Below are positions 10,678-23,255 of a stretch of 64,000 nucleotides of DNA, piece after piece. The position numbers were made by a program, and so were the translations under genes. The stretch lies in assembly GCF_051020765.1 (NCBI RefSeq), contig NW_027469556.1:1-64000 (forward strand), in the 5' to 3' direction. How positions within the stretch are numbered: position 1 is the stretch's first letter; every line of letters begins with the position of its first letter. The DNA comes from Lasioglossum baleicum (Eukaryota > Arthropoda > Insecta > Hymenoptera > Halictidae). The notes under the pieces were generated by a model. It did not search any database, had not been told where the DNA came from, and saw only the letters and a list, made by a program, of their open reading frames with translations.

Positions 10678-13166
10678 AAAACACGTGCGAGAGGATACAC
10701 CCCGCAGGCTAGTCGAGTAAAAACACGTGAGAGATGATGCATCCCGCAGGCTAGTCGAGTAAAAAGACGTGCGAGAGGATGCATCCCGCAGGCTAGTCGA
10801 GTAAAAACACGTGCGAGAGGATGCATCCCGCAGGCTGGTCGAGTAAAAACACGTGCGAGGGGATGCATCCCGCAGGCTAGTCCAGTAAAAACACGTGCGG
10901 GAGGATGCATCCCGCAGGCTAGTCGAGCAAAAACACGTGCGAGAGGATGCATCCCGCAGGCTAATCGAGCAAAAACACGTGCGAGAGGATGCATCCCGCA
11001 GGCTAGTCGAGCAAAAACACGTGCGAGAGGATGCATCCCGCAGGCTAGTCGAGTAAAAACACGTGCGAGAGGATGCATCCCGCAGGCTAGTCGAGTGAAA
11101 ACACGTGCGAGAGGATGCATCCCGCAGGCTAGTCCAGTAAAAAGACGTGCGAGAGGATGCATCCCGCAGGCTAGTCGAGTAAAAACACGTGCGAGAGGAT
11201 GCATCCCGCAGGCTGGTCGAGTAAAAACACGTGCGAGAGGATGCATCCCGCAGGCTAGTCCAGTAAAAACACGTGCGGGAGGATGCATCCCGCAGGCTAG
11301 TCCAGTAAAAACACGTGCGGGAGGATGCATCCCGCAGGCTAGTCGAGCAAAAACACGTGCGAGAGGATGCATCCCGCAGGCTAATCGAGCAAAAACACGT
11401 GCGAGAGGATGCATCCCGCAGGCTAGTCGAGCAAAAACACGTGCGAGAGGTTGCATCCCGCAGGCTAGTCGAGCAAAAACACGTGCGAGAGGATGCATCC
11501 CGCAGGCTAGTCGAGCAAAAACACGTGCGAGATGATGCATCCCGCAGGCTAGTCGAGTAAAAACACGTGCGAGAGGATACATCCCGCAGGCTAGTCGAGT
11601 AAAAACACGGGCGAGAGGATGCATCCCGCAGGCTAGTCGAGTAAAAACACGTGCGGGAGGATGCATCCCGCAGGCTAGTCGAGTAAAAACACGTGCGAGA
11701 GGATGCATCCTGCAGGCTTGTCGAGTAAAACACGTGCGAGAGGATGCATCCCGCAGGCTAGTCGAGCAAAAACACGTGCGAGAGGATGCATCCCGCAGGC
11801 TAGTCGAGCAAAAACACGTGCGAGAGGATGCATCCCGCAGGCTAGTCGAGTAAAAACACGTGCGAGAGGATGCTTCCCGCAGGCTAGTCGAGTAAAAACA
11901 CGTGCGAGAGGATGCTTCCCGCAGGCTAGTCGAGTAAACACACGTGCGAGAGGATGCATCCCGCAGGCTAGTCGAGTAAAAACACGTGCGAGAGGATGCA
12001 TCCCGCAGGCTAGTCCAGTAAAAACACGTGCGAGAGGATGCATCCCGCAGGCTAGTCGAGCAAAAACACGTGCGAGATGATGCATCCCGCAGGCTAGTCG
12101 AGTAAAAACACGTGCGAGAGGATACATCCCGCAGGCGAGTCGAGTAAAAACACGGGCGAGAGGATGCATCCCGCAGGCTAGTCGAGTAAAAACACGTGCG
12201 GGAGGATGCATCCCGCAGGCTAGTCGAGTAAAAACACGTGCGGGAGGATGCATCCCGCAGGCTAGCAGAGTAAAACACGTGCGTGAGGATGCATCCCGCA
12301 GGCTAGTCGAGTAAAAACACGTGCGAGAGGATGCATCCCGCAGGCTAGTCGAGTAAAAACACGTGCGAGAGGATGCATCCCGCAGGCTAGTCGGGCAAAA
12401 ACACGTGCGAGAGGATGCATCCCGCAGGCTAGTCTTGTAAAAACACGTGCGTGAGGATGCATCCCGCAGACTAGTCGAGTAAAAACACGTGCGAGAGGAT
12501 GCATCCCGCAGGCTAGTCGAGTAAAAACACGTGCGAGAGGATGCACCCCGCAGGCTAGTCGAGTAAAAACACGTGCGAGAGGTTGCATCCCGCAGGCTAG
12601 TCGCGTAAAAACACGTGCGAGAGGATGCATCCCGCAGGCTAGTCGAGTAAAATCACGTGCGAGAGGGTGCATCCCGCAGGCTAATCGAGCAAAAACACGT
12701 GCGAGAGGATGCATCCCGCAGGCTAGTCGAGCAAAAACACGTGCGAGAGGATGCATCCCGCAGGCTAGTCGAGCAAAAACACGTGCGAGAGGATGCATCC
12801 CGCAGGCTAGTCGAGTAAAAACACGTGCGAGAGGATACATCCCGCAGGCTAGTCGAGTAAAAACACGTGCGAGAGGATGCATCCCGCAGGCTAGTCGAGT
12901 AAAAAGACGTGCGAGAGGATGCATCCCGCAGGCTAGTCGAGTAAAAACACGTGCGAGAGGATGCATCCCGCAGGCTAGTCGCGTAAAAACACGTGCGAGA
13001 GGATGCATCCCGCAGGCTAGTCGAGTAAAAACACGTGCGAGAGGGTGCATCCCGCAGGCTAGTCGAGTAAAAACACGTGCGAGAGGATGCATCCCGCAGG
13101 CTAGTCCAGTAAAAACACGTGCGAGAGGATGCATCCCGCCGGCTAGTTGAGTAAAAACACGTGCGA

Positions 13167-13257
13167 GGTTTTGTGGGATGCGTATGCGCAGGTTTTGTGG
13201 GATGCGCATGCGCAGGTTTTTTGGGATGCGCATGCGCAGGTTTTTTGGGACGCGCAT
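13167..13257 (+). repeat. 24-bp block 7, 4 units, GTATG/GACGCG subtype
   Basis: Lies in unit 1 of the 2,201-bp duplication. It is followed within one monomer by the rare GCAAGCTAG change. Confidence 0.95.
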
Positions 13258-13871
13258 GGCTAGTCGAGCAAAAACACGTGCGAGAGGATGCATCCCGCAA
13301 GCTAGTCGAGCAAAAACACGTGCGAGAGGATGCACCCCGCAGGCTAGTCGAGTAAAAACACGTGCGAGAGGATACACCCCGCAGGCTAGTCGAGTAAAAA
13401 CACGTGAGAGATGATGCATCCCGCAGGCTAGTCGAGTAAAAAGACGTGCGAGAGGATGCATCCCGCAGGCTAGTCGAGTAAAAACACGTGCGAGAGGATG
13501 CATCCCGCAGGCTGGTCGAGTAAAAACACGTGCGAGGTGATGCATCCCGCAGGCTAGTCCAGTAAAAACACGTGCGGGAGGATGCATCCCGCAGGCTAGT
13601 CGAGCAAAAACACGTGCGAGAGGATGCATCCCGCAGGCTAATCGAGCAAAAACACGTGCGAGAGGATGCATCCCGCAGGCTAGTCGAGCAAAAACACGTG
13701 CGAGAGGATGCATCCCGCAGGCTAGTCGAGTAAAAACACGTGCGAGAGGATGCATCCCGCAGGATAGTCGAGTGAAAACACGTGCGAGAGGATGCATCCC
13801 GCAGGCTAGTCCAGTAAAAACACGTGCGAGAGGATGCATCCCGCAGGCTAGTCGAGTAAAAACACGTGCGA

Positions 13872-13914
13872 GGTTTTGTGGGATGCGCATGCGCTGGTTT
13901 TTTGGGATGCGCAT
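13872..13914 (+). repeat. 24-bp block 8, 2 units
   Basis: Short GCGCT-type block preceded by an AGTCCAG monomer. Confidence 0.95.
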
Positions 13915-15367
13915 GGCTAGTCGAGCAAAAACACGTGCGAGAGGATACATCCCGCAGGCTAGTCGAGCAAAAACACGTGCGAGAGGATGCATCCCGCAGG
14001 CTAGTCGAGTAAAAACACGTGCGAGAGGATGCATCCCGCAGGCTAGTCGAGTAAAAACACGTGCGAGAGGATGCTTCCCGCAGGCTAGTCGAGTAAAAAC
14101 ACGTGCGAGAGGATGCTTCCCGCAGGCTAGTCGAGTAAACACACGTGCGAGAGGATGCATCCCGCAGGCTAGTCGAGTAAAAACACGTGCGAGAGGATGC
14201 ATCCCGCAGGCTAGTCCAGTAAAAACACGTGCGAGAGGATGCATCCCGCAGGCTAGTCGAGCAAAAACACGTGCGAGATGATGCATCCCGCAGGCTAGTC
14301 GAGTAAAAACACGTGCGAGAGGATACATCCCGCAGGCGAGTCGAGTAAAAACACGGGCGAGAGGATGCATCCCGCAGGCTAGTCGAGTAAAAACACGTGC
14401 GGGAGGATGCATCCCGCAGGCTAGTCGAGTAAAAACACGTGCGGGAGGATGCATCCCGCAGGCTAGCAGAGTAAAACACGTGCGTGAGGATGCATCCCGC
14501 AGGCTAGTCGAGTAAAAACACGTGCGAGAGGATGCATCCCGCAGGCTAGTCGAGTAAAAACACGTGCGAGAGGATGCATCCCGCAGGCTAGTCGGGCAAA
14601 AACACGTGCGAGAGGATGCATCCCGCAGGCTAGTCTTGTAAAAACACGTGCGTGAGGATGCATCCCGCAGACTAGTCGAGTAAAAACACGTGCGAGAGGA
14701 TGCATCCCGCAGGCTAGTCGAGTAAAAACACGTGCGAGAGGATGCACCCCGCAGGCTAGTCGAGTAAAAACACGTGCGAGAGGTTGCATCCCGCAGGCTA
14801 GTCGCGTAAAAACACGTGCGAGAGGATGCATCCCGCAGGCTAGTCGAGTAAAATCACGTGCGAGAGGGTGCATCCCGCAGGCTAATCGAGCAAAAACACG
14901 TGCGAGAGGATGCATCCCGCAGGCTAGTCGAGCAAAAACACGTGCGAGAGGATGCATCCCGCAGGCTAGTCGAGCAAAAACACGTGCGAGAGGATGCATC
15001 CCGCAGGCTAGTCGAGTAAAAACACGTGCGAGAGGATACATCCCGCAGGCTAGTCGAGTAAAAACACGTGCGAGAGGATGCATCCCGCAGGCTAGTCGAG
15101 TAAAAAGACGTGCGAGAGGATGCATCCCGCAGGCTAGTCGAGTAAAAACACGTGCGAGAGGATGCATCCCGCAGGCTAGTCGCGTAAAAACACGTGCGAG
15201 AGGATGCATCCCGCAGGCTAGTCGAGTAAAAACACGTGCGAGAGGGTGCATCCCGCAGGCTAGTCGAGTAAAAACACGTGCGAGAGGATGCATCCCGCAG
15301 GCTAGTCCAGTAAAAACACGTGCGAGAGGATGCATCCCGCCGGCTAGTTGAGTAAAAACACGTGCGA

Positions 15368-15458
15368 GGTTTTGTGGGATGCGTATGCGCAGGTTTTGTG
15401 GGATGCGCATGCGCAGGTTTTTTGGGATGCGCATGCGCAGGTTTTTTGGGACGCGCAT
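15368..15458 (+). repeat. 24-bp block 9, 4 units, GTATG/GACGCG subtype
   Basis: Duplicate of the block at 13167. Confidence 0.95.
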
Positions 15459-15979
15459 GGCTAGTCGAGCAAAAACACGTGCGAGAGGATGCATCCCGCA
15501 AGCTAGTCGAGCAAAAACACGTGCGAGAGGATGCACCCCGCAGGCTAGTCGAGTAAAAACACGTGCGAGAGGATACACCCCGCAGGCTAGTCGAGTAAAA
15601 ACACGTGAGAGATGATGCATCCCGCAGGCTAGTCGAGTAAAAAGACGTGCGAGAGGATGCATCCCGCAGGCTAGTCGAGTAAAAACACGTGCGAGAGGAT
15701 GCATCCCGCAGGCTGGTCGAGTAAAAACACGTGCGAGGTGATGCATCCCGCAGGCTAGTCCAGTAAAAACACGTGCGGGAGGATGCATCCCGCAGGCTAG
15801 TCGAGCAAAAACACGTGCGAGAGGATGCATCCCGCAGGCTAATCGAGCAAAAACACGTGCGAGAGGATGCATCCCGCAGGCTAGTCGAGCAAAAACACGT
15901 GCGAGAGGATGCATCCCGCAGGCTAGTCGAGTAAAAACACGTGCGAGAGGATGCATCCCGCAGGATAGTCGAGTGAAAA

Positions 15980-16626
15980 CACGTGCGAGAGGATGCATCC
16001 CGCAGGCTAGTCCAGTAAAAACACGTGCGAGAGGATGCATCCCGCAGGCTAGTCGAGTAAAAACACGTGCGAGGTTTTGTGGGATGCGCATGCGCTGGTT
16101 TTTTGGGATGCGCATGGCTAGTCGAGCAAAAACACGTGCGAGAGGATACATCCCGCAGGCTAGTCGAGCAAAAACACGTGCGAGAGGATGCATCCCGCAG
16201 GCTAGTCGAGTAAAAACACGTGCGAGAGGATACATTCCGCAGGGTAGTCGAGTAAAAACACGTGCGAGAGGATGCATCCCGCAGGCTAGTCGAGTAAAAA
16301 CACGTGCGGGAGGATGCATCCCGCAGGCTAGTCGAGCAAAAACACGTGCGAGAGGATGCATCCCGCAGGCTAATCGAGCAAAAACACGTGCGAGAGGATG
16401 CATCCCGCAGGCTAGTCGAGCAAAAACACGTGCGAGAGGATGCATCCCGCAGGCTAGTCGAGTAAAAACACGTGCGAGAGGATGCATCCCGCAGGCTAGT
16501 CGAGTAAAAACACGTGCGAGAGGATGCATCCCGCAGGCTAGTCCAGTAAAAACACGTGCGAGAGGATGCATCCCGCAGGCTAGTCGAGTAAAAACACGTG
16601 CGAGGTTTTGTGGGATGCGCATGCGC
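15980..16626 (+). repeat. Higher-order segment, first copy (shift 1,220 bp)
   Basis: It matches 17200-17846, including the rare CCGCAGGGTAG variant near 16238/17458 and the 2-unit blocks at 16073/17293. The left limit is an A-to-C change in the A tract. The right limit falls inside the next 24-bp block, where GCGCT becomes GCGCA, so the exchange point lies within or near a 24-bp block. Confidence 0.85.
16073..16115 (+). repeat. 24-bp block 10, 2 units
   Basis: Duplicate of the short blocks at 13872 and 17293. Confidence 0.95.
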
Positions 16627-16646
16627 TGGTTTTTTGGGATGCGCAT
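16604..16646 (+). repeat. 24-bp block 11, 2 units
   Basis: Positionally equivalent to the 4-unit block at 17824 (shift 1,220). The two differ in unit number, so units were gained or lost between the copies. Confidence 0.95.
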
Positions 16647-17091
16647 GGCTAGTCGAGCAAAAACACGTGCGAGAGGATACATCCCGCAGGCTAGTCGAGC
16701 AAAAACACGTGCGAGAGGATGCATCCCGCAGGCTAGTCGAGTAAAAACACGTGCGAGAGGATACATTCCGCAGGCTAGTCGAGTAAAAACACGTGCGAGA
16801 GGATGCATCCCGCAGGCTAGTCGAGTAAAAACACGTGCGGGAGGATGCATCCCGCGGGCTAGCAGAGTAAAACACGTGCGTGAGTATGCATCCCGCAGGC
16901 TAGTCGAGTAAAAACACGTGCGAGAGGATGCATCCCGCAGGCTAGTGGAGTAAAAACACGTGCGAGAGGATACATCCCGTAGGCTAGTCGAGTAAAAACA
17001 CGTGCGAGAGGATGCATCCCGCAGGCTAGTCCAGTAAAAACACGTGCGAGAGGATGCATCCCGCAGGCTAGTCGAGTAAAAACACGTGCGA

Positions 17092-17182
17092 GGTTTTGTG
17101 GGATGCGCATGCGCAGGTTTTGTGGGATGCGCATGCGCAGGTGTTTTGGGATGCGCATGCGCAGGTTTTTTGGGATGCGCAT
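17092..17182 (+). repeat. 24-bp block 12, 4 units with a GGTGTTTTGGG unit
   Basis: The third unit reads GGTGTTTTGGG, a variant I did not see elsewhere. The block is followed by a C-type monomer with a CAAACACACG A-tract change. Confidence 0.95.
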
Positions 17183-17292
17183 GGCTAGTCGAGCAAACAC
17201 ACGTGCGAGAGGATGCATCCCGCAGGCTAGTCCAGTAAAAACACGTGCGAGAGGATGCATCCCGCAGGCTAGTCGAGTAAAAACACGTGCGA

Positions 17293-17335
17293 GGTTTTGT
17301 GGGATGCGCATGCGCTGGTTTTTTGGGATGCGCAT
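17293..17335 (+). repeat. 24-bp block 13, 2 units
   Basis: Second copy of the short block at 16073. Confidence 0.95.
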
Positions 17336-17823
17336 GGCTAGTCGAGCAAAAACACGTGCGAGAGGATACATCCCGCAGGCTAGTCGAGCAAAAACACGTG
17401 CGAGAGGATGCATCCCGCAGGCTAGTCGAGTAAAAACACGTGCGAGAGGATACATTCCGCAGGGTAGTCGAGTAAAAACACGTGCGAGAGGATGCATCCC
17501 GCAGGCTAGTCGAGTAAAAACACGTGCGGGAGGATGCATCCCGCAGGCTAGTCGAGCAAAAACACGTGCGAGAGGATGCATCCCGCAGGCTAATCGAGCA
17601 AAAACACGTGCGAGAGGATGCATCCCGCAGGCTAGTCGAGCAAAAACACGTGCGAGAGGATGCATCCCGCAGGCTAGTCGAGTAAAAACACGTGCGAGAG
17701 GATGCATCCCGCAGGCTAGTCGAGTAAAAACACGTGCGAGAGGATGCATCCCGCAGGCTAGTCCAGTAAAAACACGTGCGAGAGGATGCATCCCGCAGGC
17801 TAGTCGAGTAAAAACACGTGCGA

Positions 17824-17914
17824 GGTTTTGTGGGATGCGCATGCGCAGGTTTTGTGGGATGCGCATGCGCAGGTTTTTTGGGATGCGCATGCGCAGGTTT
17901 TTTGGGATGCGCAT
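17824..17914 (+). repeat. 24-bp block 14, 4 units
   Basis: Canonical form. The neighbourhood 17663-18361 resembles 1046-1744 at a shift of 16,617 bp. Confidence 0.95.
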
Positions 17915-19784
17915 GGCTAGTCGAGCAAAAACACGTGCGAGAGGATGCATCCCGCAGGCTAGTCGAGCAAAAACACGTGCGAGAGGATGCATCCCGCAGG
18001 CTAGTCGAGTAAAACACGTGTGTGAGGAAGCATCCCGCAGGCTAGTCGAGTAAAAACACGTGCGAGAGGATGCATCCCGCAGGCTAGTGGAGTAAAAACA
18101 CGTGCGAGAGGATACATCCCGTAGGCTAGTCGAGTAAAAACACGTGCGAGAGCATGCATCCCGCAGGCTAGTCGAGTAAAAACACGAGCGAGAGGGTGCA
18201 TCCCGCAGGCTAGTCGAGTAAAAACACGTGCGGGAGGATGCATCCCGCAGGCTAGTCGAGCAAAAACACGTGCGAGAGGATGCATCCCGCAGGCTAGTCG
18301 AGCAAAAACACGTGCGAGAGGATGCATCCCGCAGGCTAGTCGAGCAAAAACACGTGCGAGATGATGCATCCCGCAGGCTAGTCGAGTAAAAACACGTGCG
18401 AGAGGATACATCCCGCAGGCTAGTCGAGTAAAAACACGGGCGAGAGGATGCATCCCGCAGGCTAGTCGAGTAAAAACACGTGCGAGAGGATGCATCCTGC
18501 AGGCTTGTCGAGTAAAACACGTGCGAGAGGATGCATCCCGCAGGCTAGTCGAGCAAAAACACGTGCGAGAGGATGCATCCCGCAGGCTAGTCGAGCAAAA
18601 ACACGTGCGAGAGGATGCATCCCGCAGGCTAGTCGAGTAAAAACACGTGCGAGAGGATGCTTCCCGCAGGCTAGTCGAGTAAAAACACGTGCGAGAGGAT
18701 GCTTCCCGCAGGCTAGTCGAGTAAACACACGTGCGAGAGGATGCATCCCGCAGGCTAGTCGAGTAAAAACACGTGCGAGAGGATGCATCCCGCAGGCTAG
18801 TCCAGTAAAAACACGTGCGAGAGGATGCATCCCGCAGGCTAGTCGAGCAAAAACACGTGCGAGATGATGCATCCCGCAGGCTAGTCGAGTAAAAACACGT
18901 GCGAGAGGATACATCCCGCAGGCTAGTCGAGTAAAAACACGGGCGAGAGGATGCATCCCGCAGGCTAGTCGAGTAAAAACACGTGCGGGAGGATGCATCC
19001 CGCAGGCTAGTCGAGTAAAAACACGTGCGGGAGGATGCATCCCGCAGGCTAGCAGAGTAAAACACGTGCGTGAGGATGCATCCCGCAGGCTAGTCGAGTA
19101 AAACACCTGTGTGAGGAAGCATCCCGCAGGCTAGTCGAGTAAAAACACGTGCGAGAGGATGCATCCCGCAGGCTAGTGGAGTAAAAACACGTGCGAGAGG
19201 ATACATCCCGTAGGCTAGTCGAGTAAAAACACGTGCGAGAGGATGCATCCCGCAGGCTAATCGAGCAAAAACACGTGCGAGAGGATGCATCCCGCAGGCT
19301 AGTCGAGCAAAAACACGTGCGAGAGGATGCATCCCGCAGGCTAGTCGAGTAAAAACACGTGCGAGAGGATGCATCCCGCAGGCTAGTCGAGTAAAAACAC
19401 GTGCGAGAGGATGCATCCCGCAGGCTAGTCCAGTAAAAACACGTGCGAGAGGATGCATCCCGCAGGCTAGTCGAGTAAAAACACGTGCGAGAGGATACAT
19501 CCCGCAGGCTAGTCGAGTAAAAACACGTGCGAGAGGATGCATCCCGCAGGCTAGTCGAGTAAAAACACGTGCGGGAGGATGCATCCCGCAGGCTAGTCGA
19601 GCAAAAACACGTGCGAGAGGATACATCCCGCAGGCTAGTCGAGTAAAAACACGTGCGAGAGGATGCATCCCGCAGGCTAGTCGAGTAAAAACACGTGCGA
19701 GAGGATGCATCCCGCAGGCTAGTCCAGTAAAAACACGTGCGAGAGGATGCATCCCGCAGGCTAGTCGAGTAAAAACACGTGCGA

Positions 19785-19875
19785 GGTTTTGTGGGATGCG
19801 CATGCGCAGGTTTTGTGGGATGCGCATGCGCAGGTTTTTTGGGATGCGCATGCGCAGGTTTTTTGGGATGCGCAT
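19785..19875 (+). repeat. 24-bp block 15, 4 units
   Basis: Canonical form. It is followed by a 4-A monomer in which CACGTG is mutated to CACCTG; the same change occurs just upstream near 19106. Confidence 0.95.
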
Positions 19876-22081
19876 GGCTAGTCGAGCAAAAACACGTGCG
19901 AGAGGATGCATCCCGCAGGCTAGTCGAGCAAAAACACGTGCGAGAGGATGCATCCCGCAGGCTAGTCGAGTAAAACACCTGTGTGAGGAAGCATCCCGCA
20001 GGCTAGTCGAGTAAAAACACGTGCGAGAGGATGCATCCCGCAGGCTAGTGGAGTAAAAACACGTGCGAGAGGATACATCCCGTAGGCTAGTCGAGTAAAA
20101 ACACGTGCGAGAGCATGCATCCCGCAGGCTAGTCGAGTAAAAACACGTGCGAGAGGGTGCATCCCGCAGGCTAGTCGAGTAAAAACACGTGCGGGAGGAT
20201 GCATCCCGCAGGCTAGTCGAGCAAAAACACGTGCGAGAGGATGCATCCCGCAGGCTAGTCGAGCAAAAACACGTGCGAGAGGATGCATCCCGCAGGCTAG
20301 TCGAGCAAAAACACGTGCGAGATGATGCATCCCGCAGGCTAGTCGAGTAAAAACACGTGCGAGAGGATACATCCCGCAGGCTAGTCGAGTAAAAACACGG
20401 GCGAGAGGATGCATCCCGCAGGCTAGTCGAGTAAAAACACGTGCGGGAGGATGCATCCCGCAGGCTAGTCGAGTAAAAACACGTGCGAGAGGATGCATCC
20501 TGCAGGCTTGTCGAGTAAAACACGTGCGAGAGGATGCATCCCGCAGGCTAGTCGAGTAAAAACACGTGCGGGAGGATGCATCCCGCAGGCTAGTCGAGTA
20601 AAAACACGTGCGAGAGGATGCATCCTGCAGGCTTGTCGAGTAAAACACGTGCGAGAGGATGCATCCCGCAGGCTAGTCGAGCAAAAACACGTGCGAGAGG
20701 ATGCATCCCGCAGGCTAGTCGAGCAAAAACACGTGCGAGAGGATGCATCCCGCAGGCTAGTCGAGTAAAAACACGTGCGAGAGGATGCTTCCCGCAGGCT
20801 AGTCGAGTAAAAACACGTGCGAGAGGATGCTTCCCGCAGGCTAGTCGAGTAAACACACGTGCGAGAGGATGCATCCCGCAGGCTAGTCGAGTAAAAACAC
20901 GTGCGAGAGGATGCATCCCGCAGGCTAGTCCAGTAAAAACACGTGCGAGAGGATGCATCCCGCAGGCTAGTCGAGCAAAAACACGTGCGAGATGATGCAT
21001 CCCGCAGGCTAGTCGAGTAAAAACACGTGCGAGAGGATACATCCCGCAGGCGAGTCGAGTAAAAACACGGGCGAGAGGATGCATCCCGCAGGCTAGTCGA
21101 GTAAAAACACGTGCGGGAGGATGCATCCCGCAGGCTAGTCGAGTAAAAACACGTGCGGGAGGATGCATCCCGCAGGCTAGCAGAGTAAAACACGTGCGTG
21201 AGGATGCATCCCGCAGGCTAGTCGAGCAAAAACACGTGCGAGAGGATGCATCCCGCAGTCTAGTCGAGCAAAAACACGTGCGAGAGGATGCATCCCGCAG
21301 GCTAGTCGAGCAAAAACACGTGCGAGATGATGCATCCCGCAGGCTAGTCGAGTAAAAACACGTGCGAGAGGATACATCCCGCAGGCTAGTCGAGTAAAAA
21401 CACGTGCGAGAGGATGCATCCCGCAGGCTAGTCGAGTAAAAAGACGTGCGAGAGGATGCATCCCGCAGGCTAGTCGAGTAAAAACACGTGCGAGAGGATG
21501 CATCCCGCAGGCTAGTCGCGTAAAAACACGTGCGAGAGGATGCATCCCGCAGGCTAGTCGAGTAAAATCACGTGCGAGAGGGTGCATCCCGCAGGCTAAT
21601 CGAGCAAAAACACGTGCCAGAGGATGCATCCCGCAGGCTAGTCGAGCAAAAACACGTGCCAGAGGATGCATCCCGCAGGCTAGTCGAGCAAAAACACGTG
21701 CGAGAGGATGCATCCCGCAGGCTAGTCGAGTAAAAACACGTGCGAGAGGATACATCCCGCAGGCTAGTCGAGTAAAAACACGTGCGAGAGGATGCATCCC
21801 GCAGGCTAGTCGAGTAAAAAGACGTGCGAGAGGATGCATCCCGCAGGCTAGTCGAGTAAAAACACGTGCGAGAGGATGCATCCCGCAGGCTAGTCGCGTA
21901 AAAACACGTGCGACAGGATGCATCCCGCAGGCTAGTCGAGTAAAAACACGTGCGAGAGGGTGCATCCCGCAGGCTAGTCGAGTAAAAACACGTGCGAGAG
22001 GATGCATCCCGCAGGCTAGTCCAGTAAAAACACGTGCGAGAGGATGCATCCCGCCGGCTAGTTGAGTAAAAACACGTGCGA

Positions 22082-22172
22082 GGTTTTGTGGGATGCGTAT
22101 GCGCAGGTTTTGTGGGATGCGCATGCGCAGGTTTTTTGGGATGCGCATGCGCAGGTTTTTTGGGACGCGCAT
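22082..22172 (+). repeat. 24-bp block 16, 4 units, GTATG/GACGCG subtype
   Basis: The exit monomer carries GTCGACCAAAA instead of GTCGAGCAAAA. Confidence 0.95.
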
Positions 22173-23164
22173 GGCTAGTCGACCAAAAACACGTGCGAGA
22201 GGATGCATCCCGCAGGCTAGTCGAGCAAAAACACGTGCGAGAGGATGCACCCCGCAGGCTAGTCGAGTAAAAACACGTGCGAGAGGATACACCCCGCAGG
22301 CTAGTCGAGTAAAAACACGTGAGAGATGATGCATCCCGCAGGCTAGTCGAGTAAAAAGACGTGCGAGAGGATGCATCCCGCAGGCTAGTCGAGTAAAAAC
22401 ACGTGCGAGAGGATGCATCCCGCAGGCTGGTCGAGTAAAAACACGTGCGAGAGGATGCATCCCGCAGGCTAGTCCAGTAAAAACACGTGCGGGAGGATGC
22501 ATCCCGCAGGCTAGTCGAGCAAAAACACGTGCGAGAGGATGCATCCCGCAGGCTAATTGAGCAAAAACACGTGCGAGAGGATGCATCCCGCAGGCTAGTC
22601 GAGCAAAAACACGTGCGAGAGGATGCATCCCGCAGGCTAGTCGAGTAAAAACACGTGCGAGAGGATGCATCCCGCAGGCTAGTGGAGTAAAAACACGTGC
22701 GAGAGGATACATCCCGCAGGCTAGTGGAGTAAAAACACGTGCGAGAGGATACATCCCGTAGGCTAGTCGAGTAAAAACACGTGCGAGAGCATGCATCCCG
22801 CAGGCTAGTCGAGTAAAAACACGTGCGAGAGGTTGCATCCCGCAGGCTGGTCGAGTAAAAACACGTGCGAGAGGATGCATCCCGCAGGCTAGTCCAGTAA
22901 AAACACGTGCGAGAGGATGCATCCCGCAGGCTAGTCGAGTAAAAACACGTGCGGGAGGATGCATCCCGCAGGCTAGTCGAGCAAAAACACGTGCGAGAGG
23001 ATACATCCCGCAGGCTAGTCGAGTAAAAACACGTGCGAGAGGATGCATCCCGCAGGCTAGTCGAGTAAAAACACGTGCGAGAGGATGCATCCCGCAGGCT
23101 AGTCCAGTAAAAACACGTGCGAGAGGATGCATCCCGCAGGCTAGTCGAGTAAAAACACGTGCGA

Positions 23165-23255
23165 GGTTTTGTGGGATGCGAATGCGCAGGTTTTGTGGGA
23201 TGCGCATGCGCAGGTTTTTTGGGATGCGCATGCGCAGGTTTTTTGGGATGCGCAT
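23165..23255 (+). repeat. 24-bp block 17, 4 units
   Basis: The first palindrome is altered to TGCGAATGCGCA; the other units are canonical. Confidence 0.95.

Larger units (their letters stand above)
11811..14011 (+). repeat. 2,201-bp tandem duplication, unit 1
   Basis: This runs directly into unit 2 at 14012. Matching features at a 2,201-bp shift include the 4-A marker (12278/14479), the 4-unit block (13167/15368), the 2-unit block (13872/16073) and the rare CCCGCAAGCTAG near 13300/15501. The length equals one 117-bp composite, one 69-bp composite, one 41-mer and 47 42-mers. Confidence 0.9.
14012..16231 (+). repeat. 2,201-bp tandem duplication, unit 2
   Basis: It matches unit 1 with no difference that I noticed by eye until about 16231, where GATACATTCC replaces GATGCATCC. 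The near-identity implies a recent event. Confidence 0.9.

Noticed and set aside
14463..18017. 1,184-codon reverse open frame, and many similar reverse frames of 300-1,000 codons
   Set aside because: They begin at GTG inside 4-A monomers and change reading at the next length variant. Two reverse frames are open simultaneously with unrelated translations.
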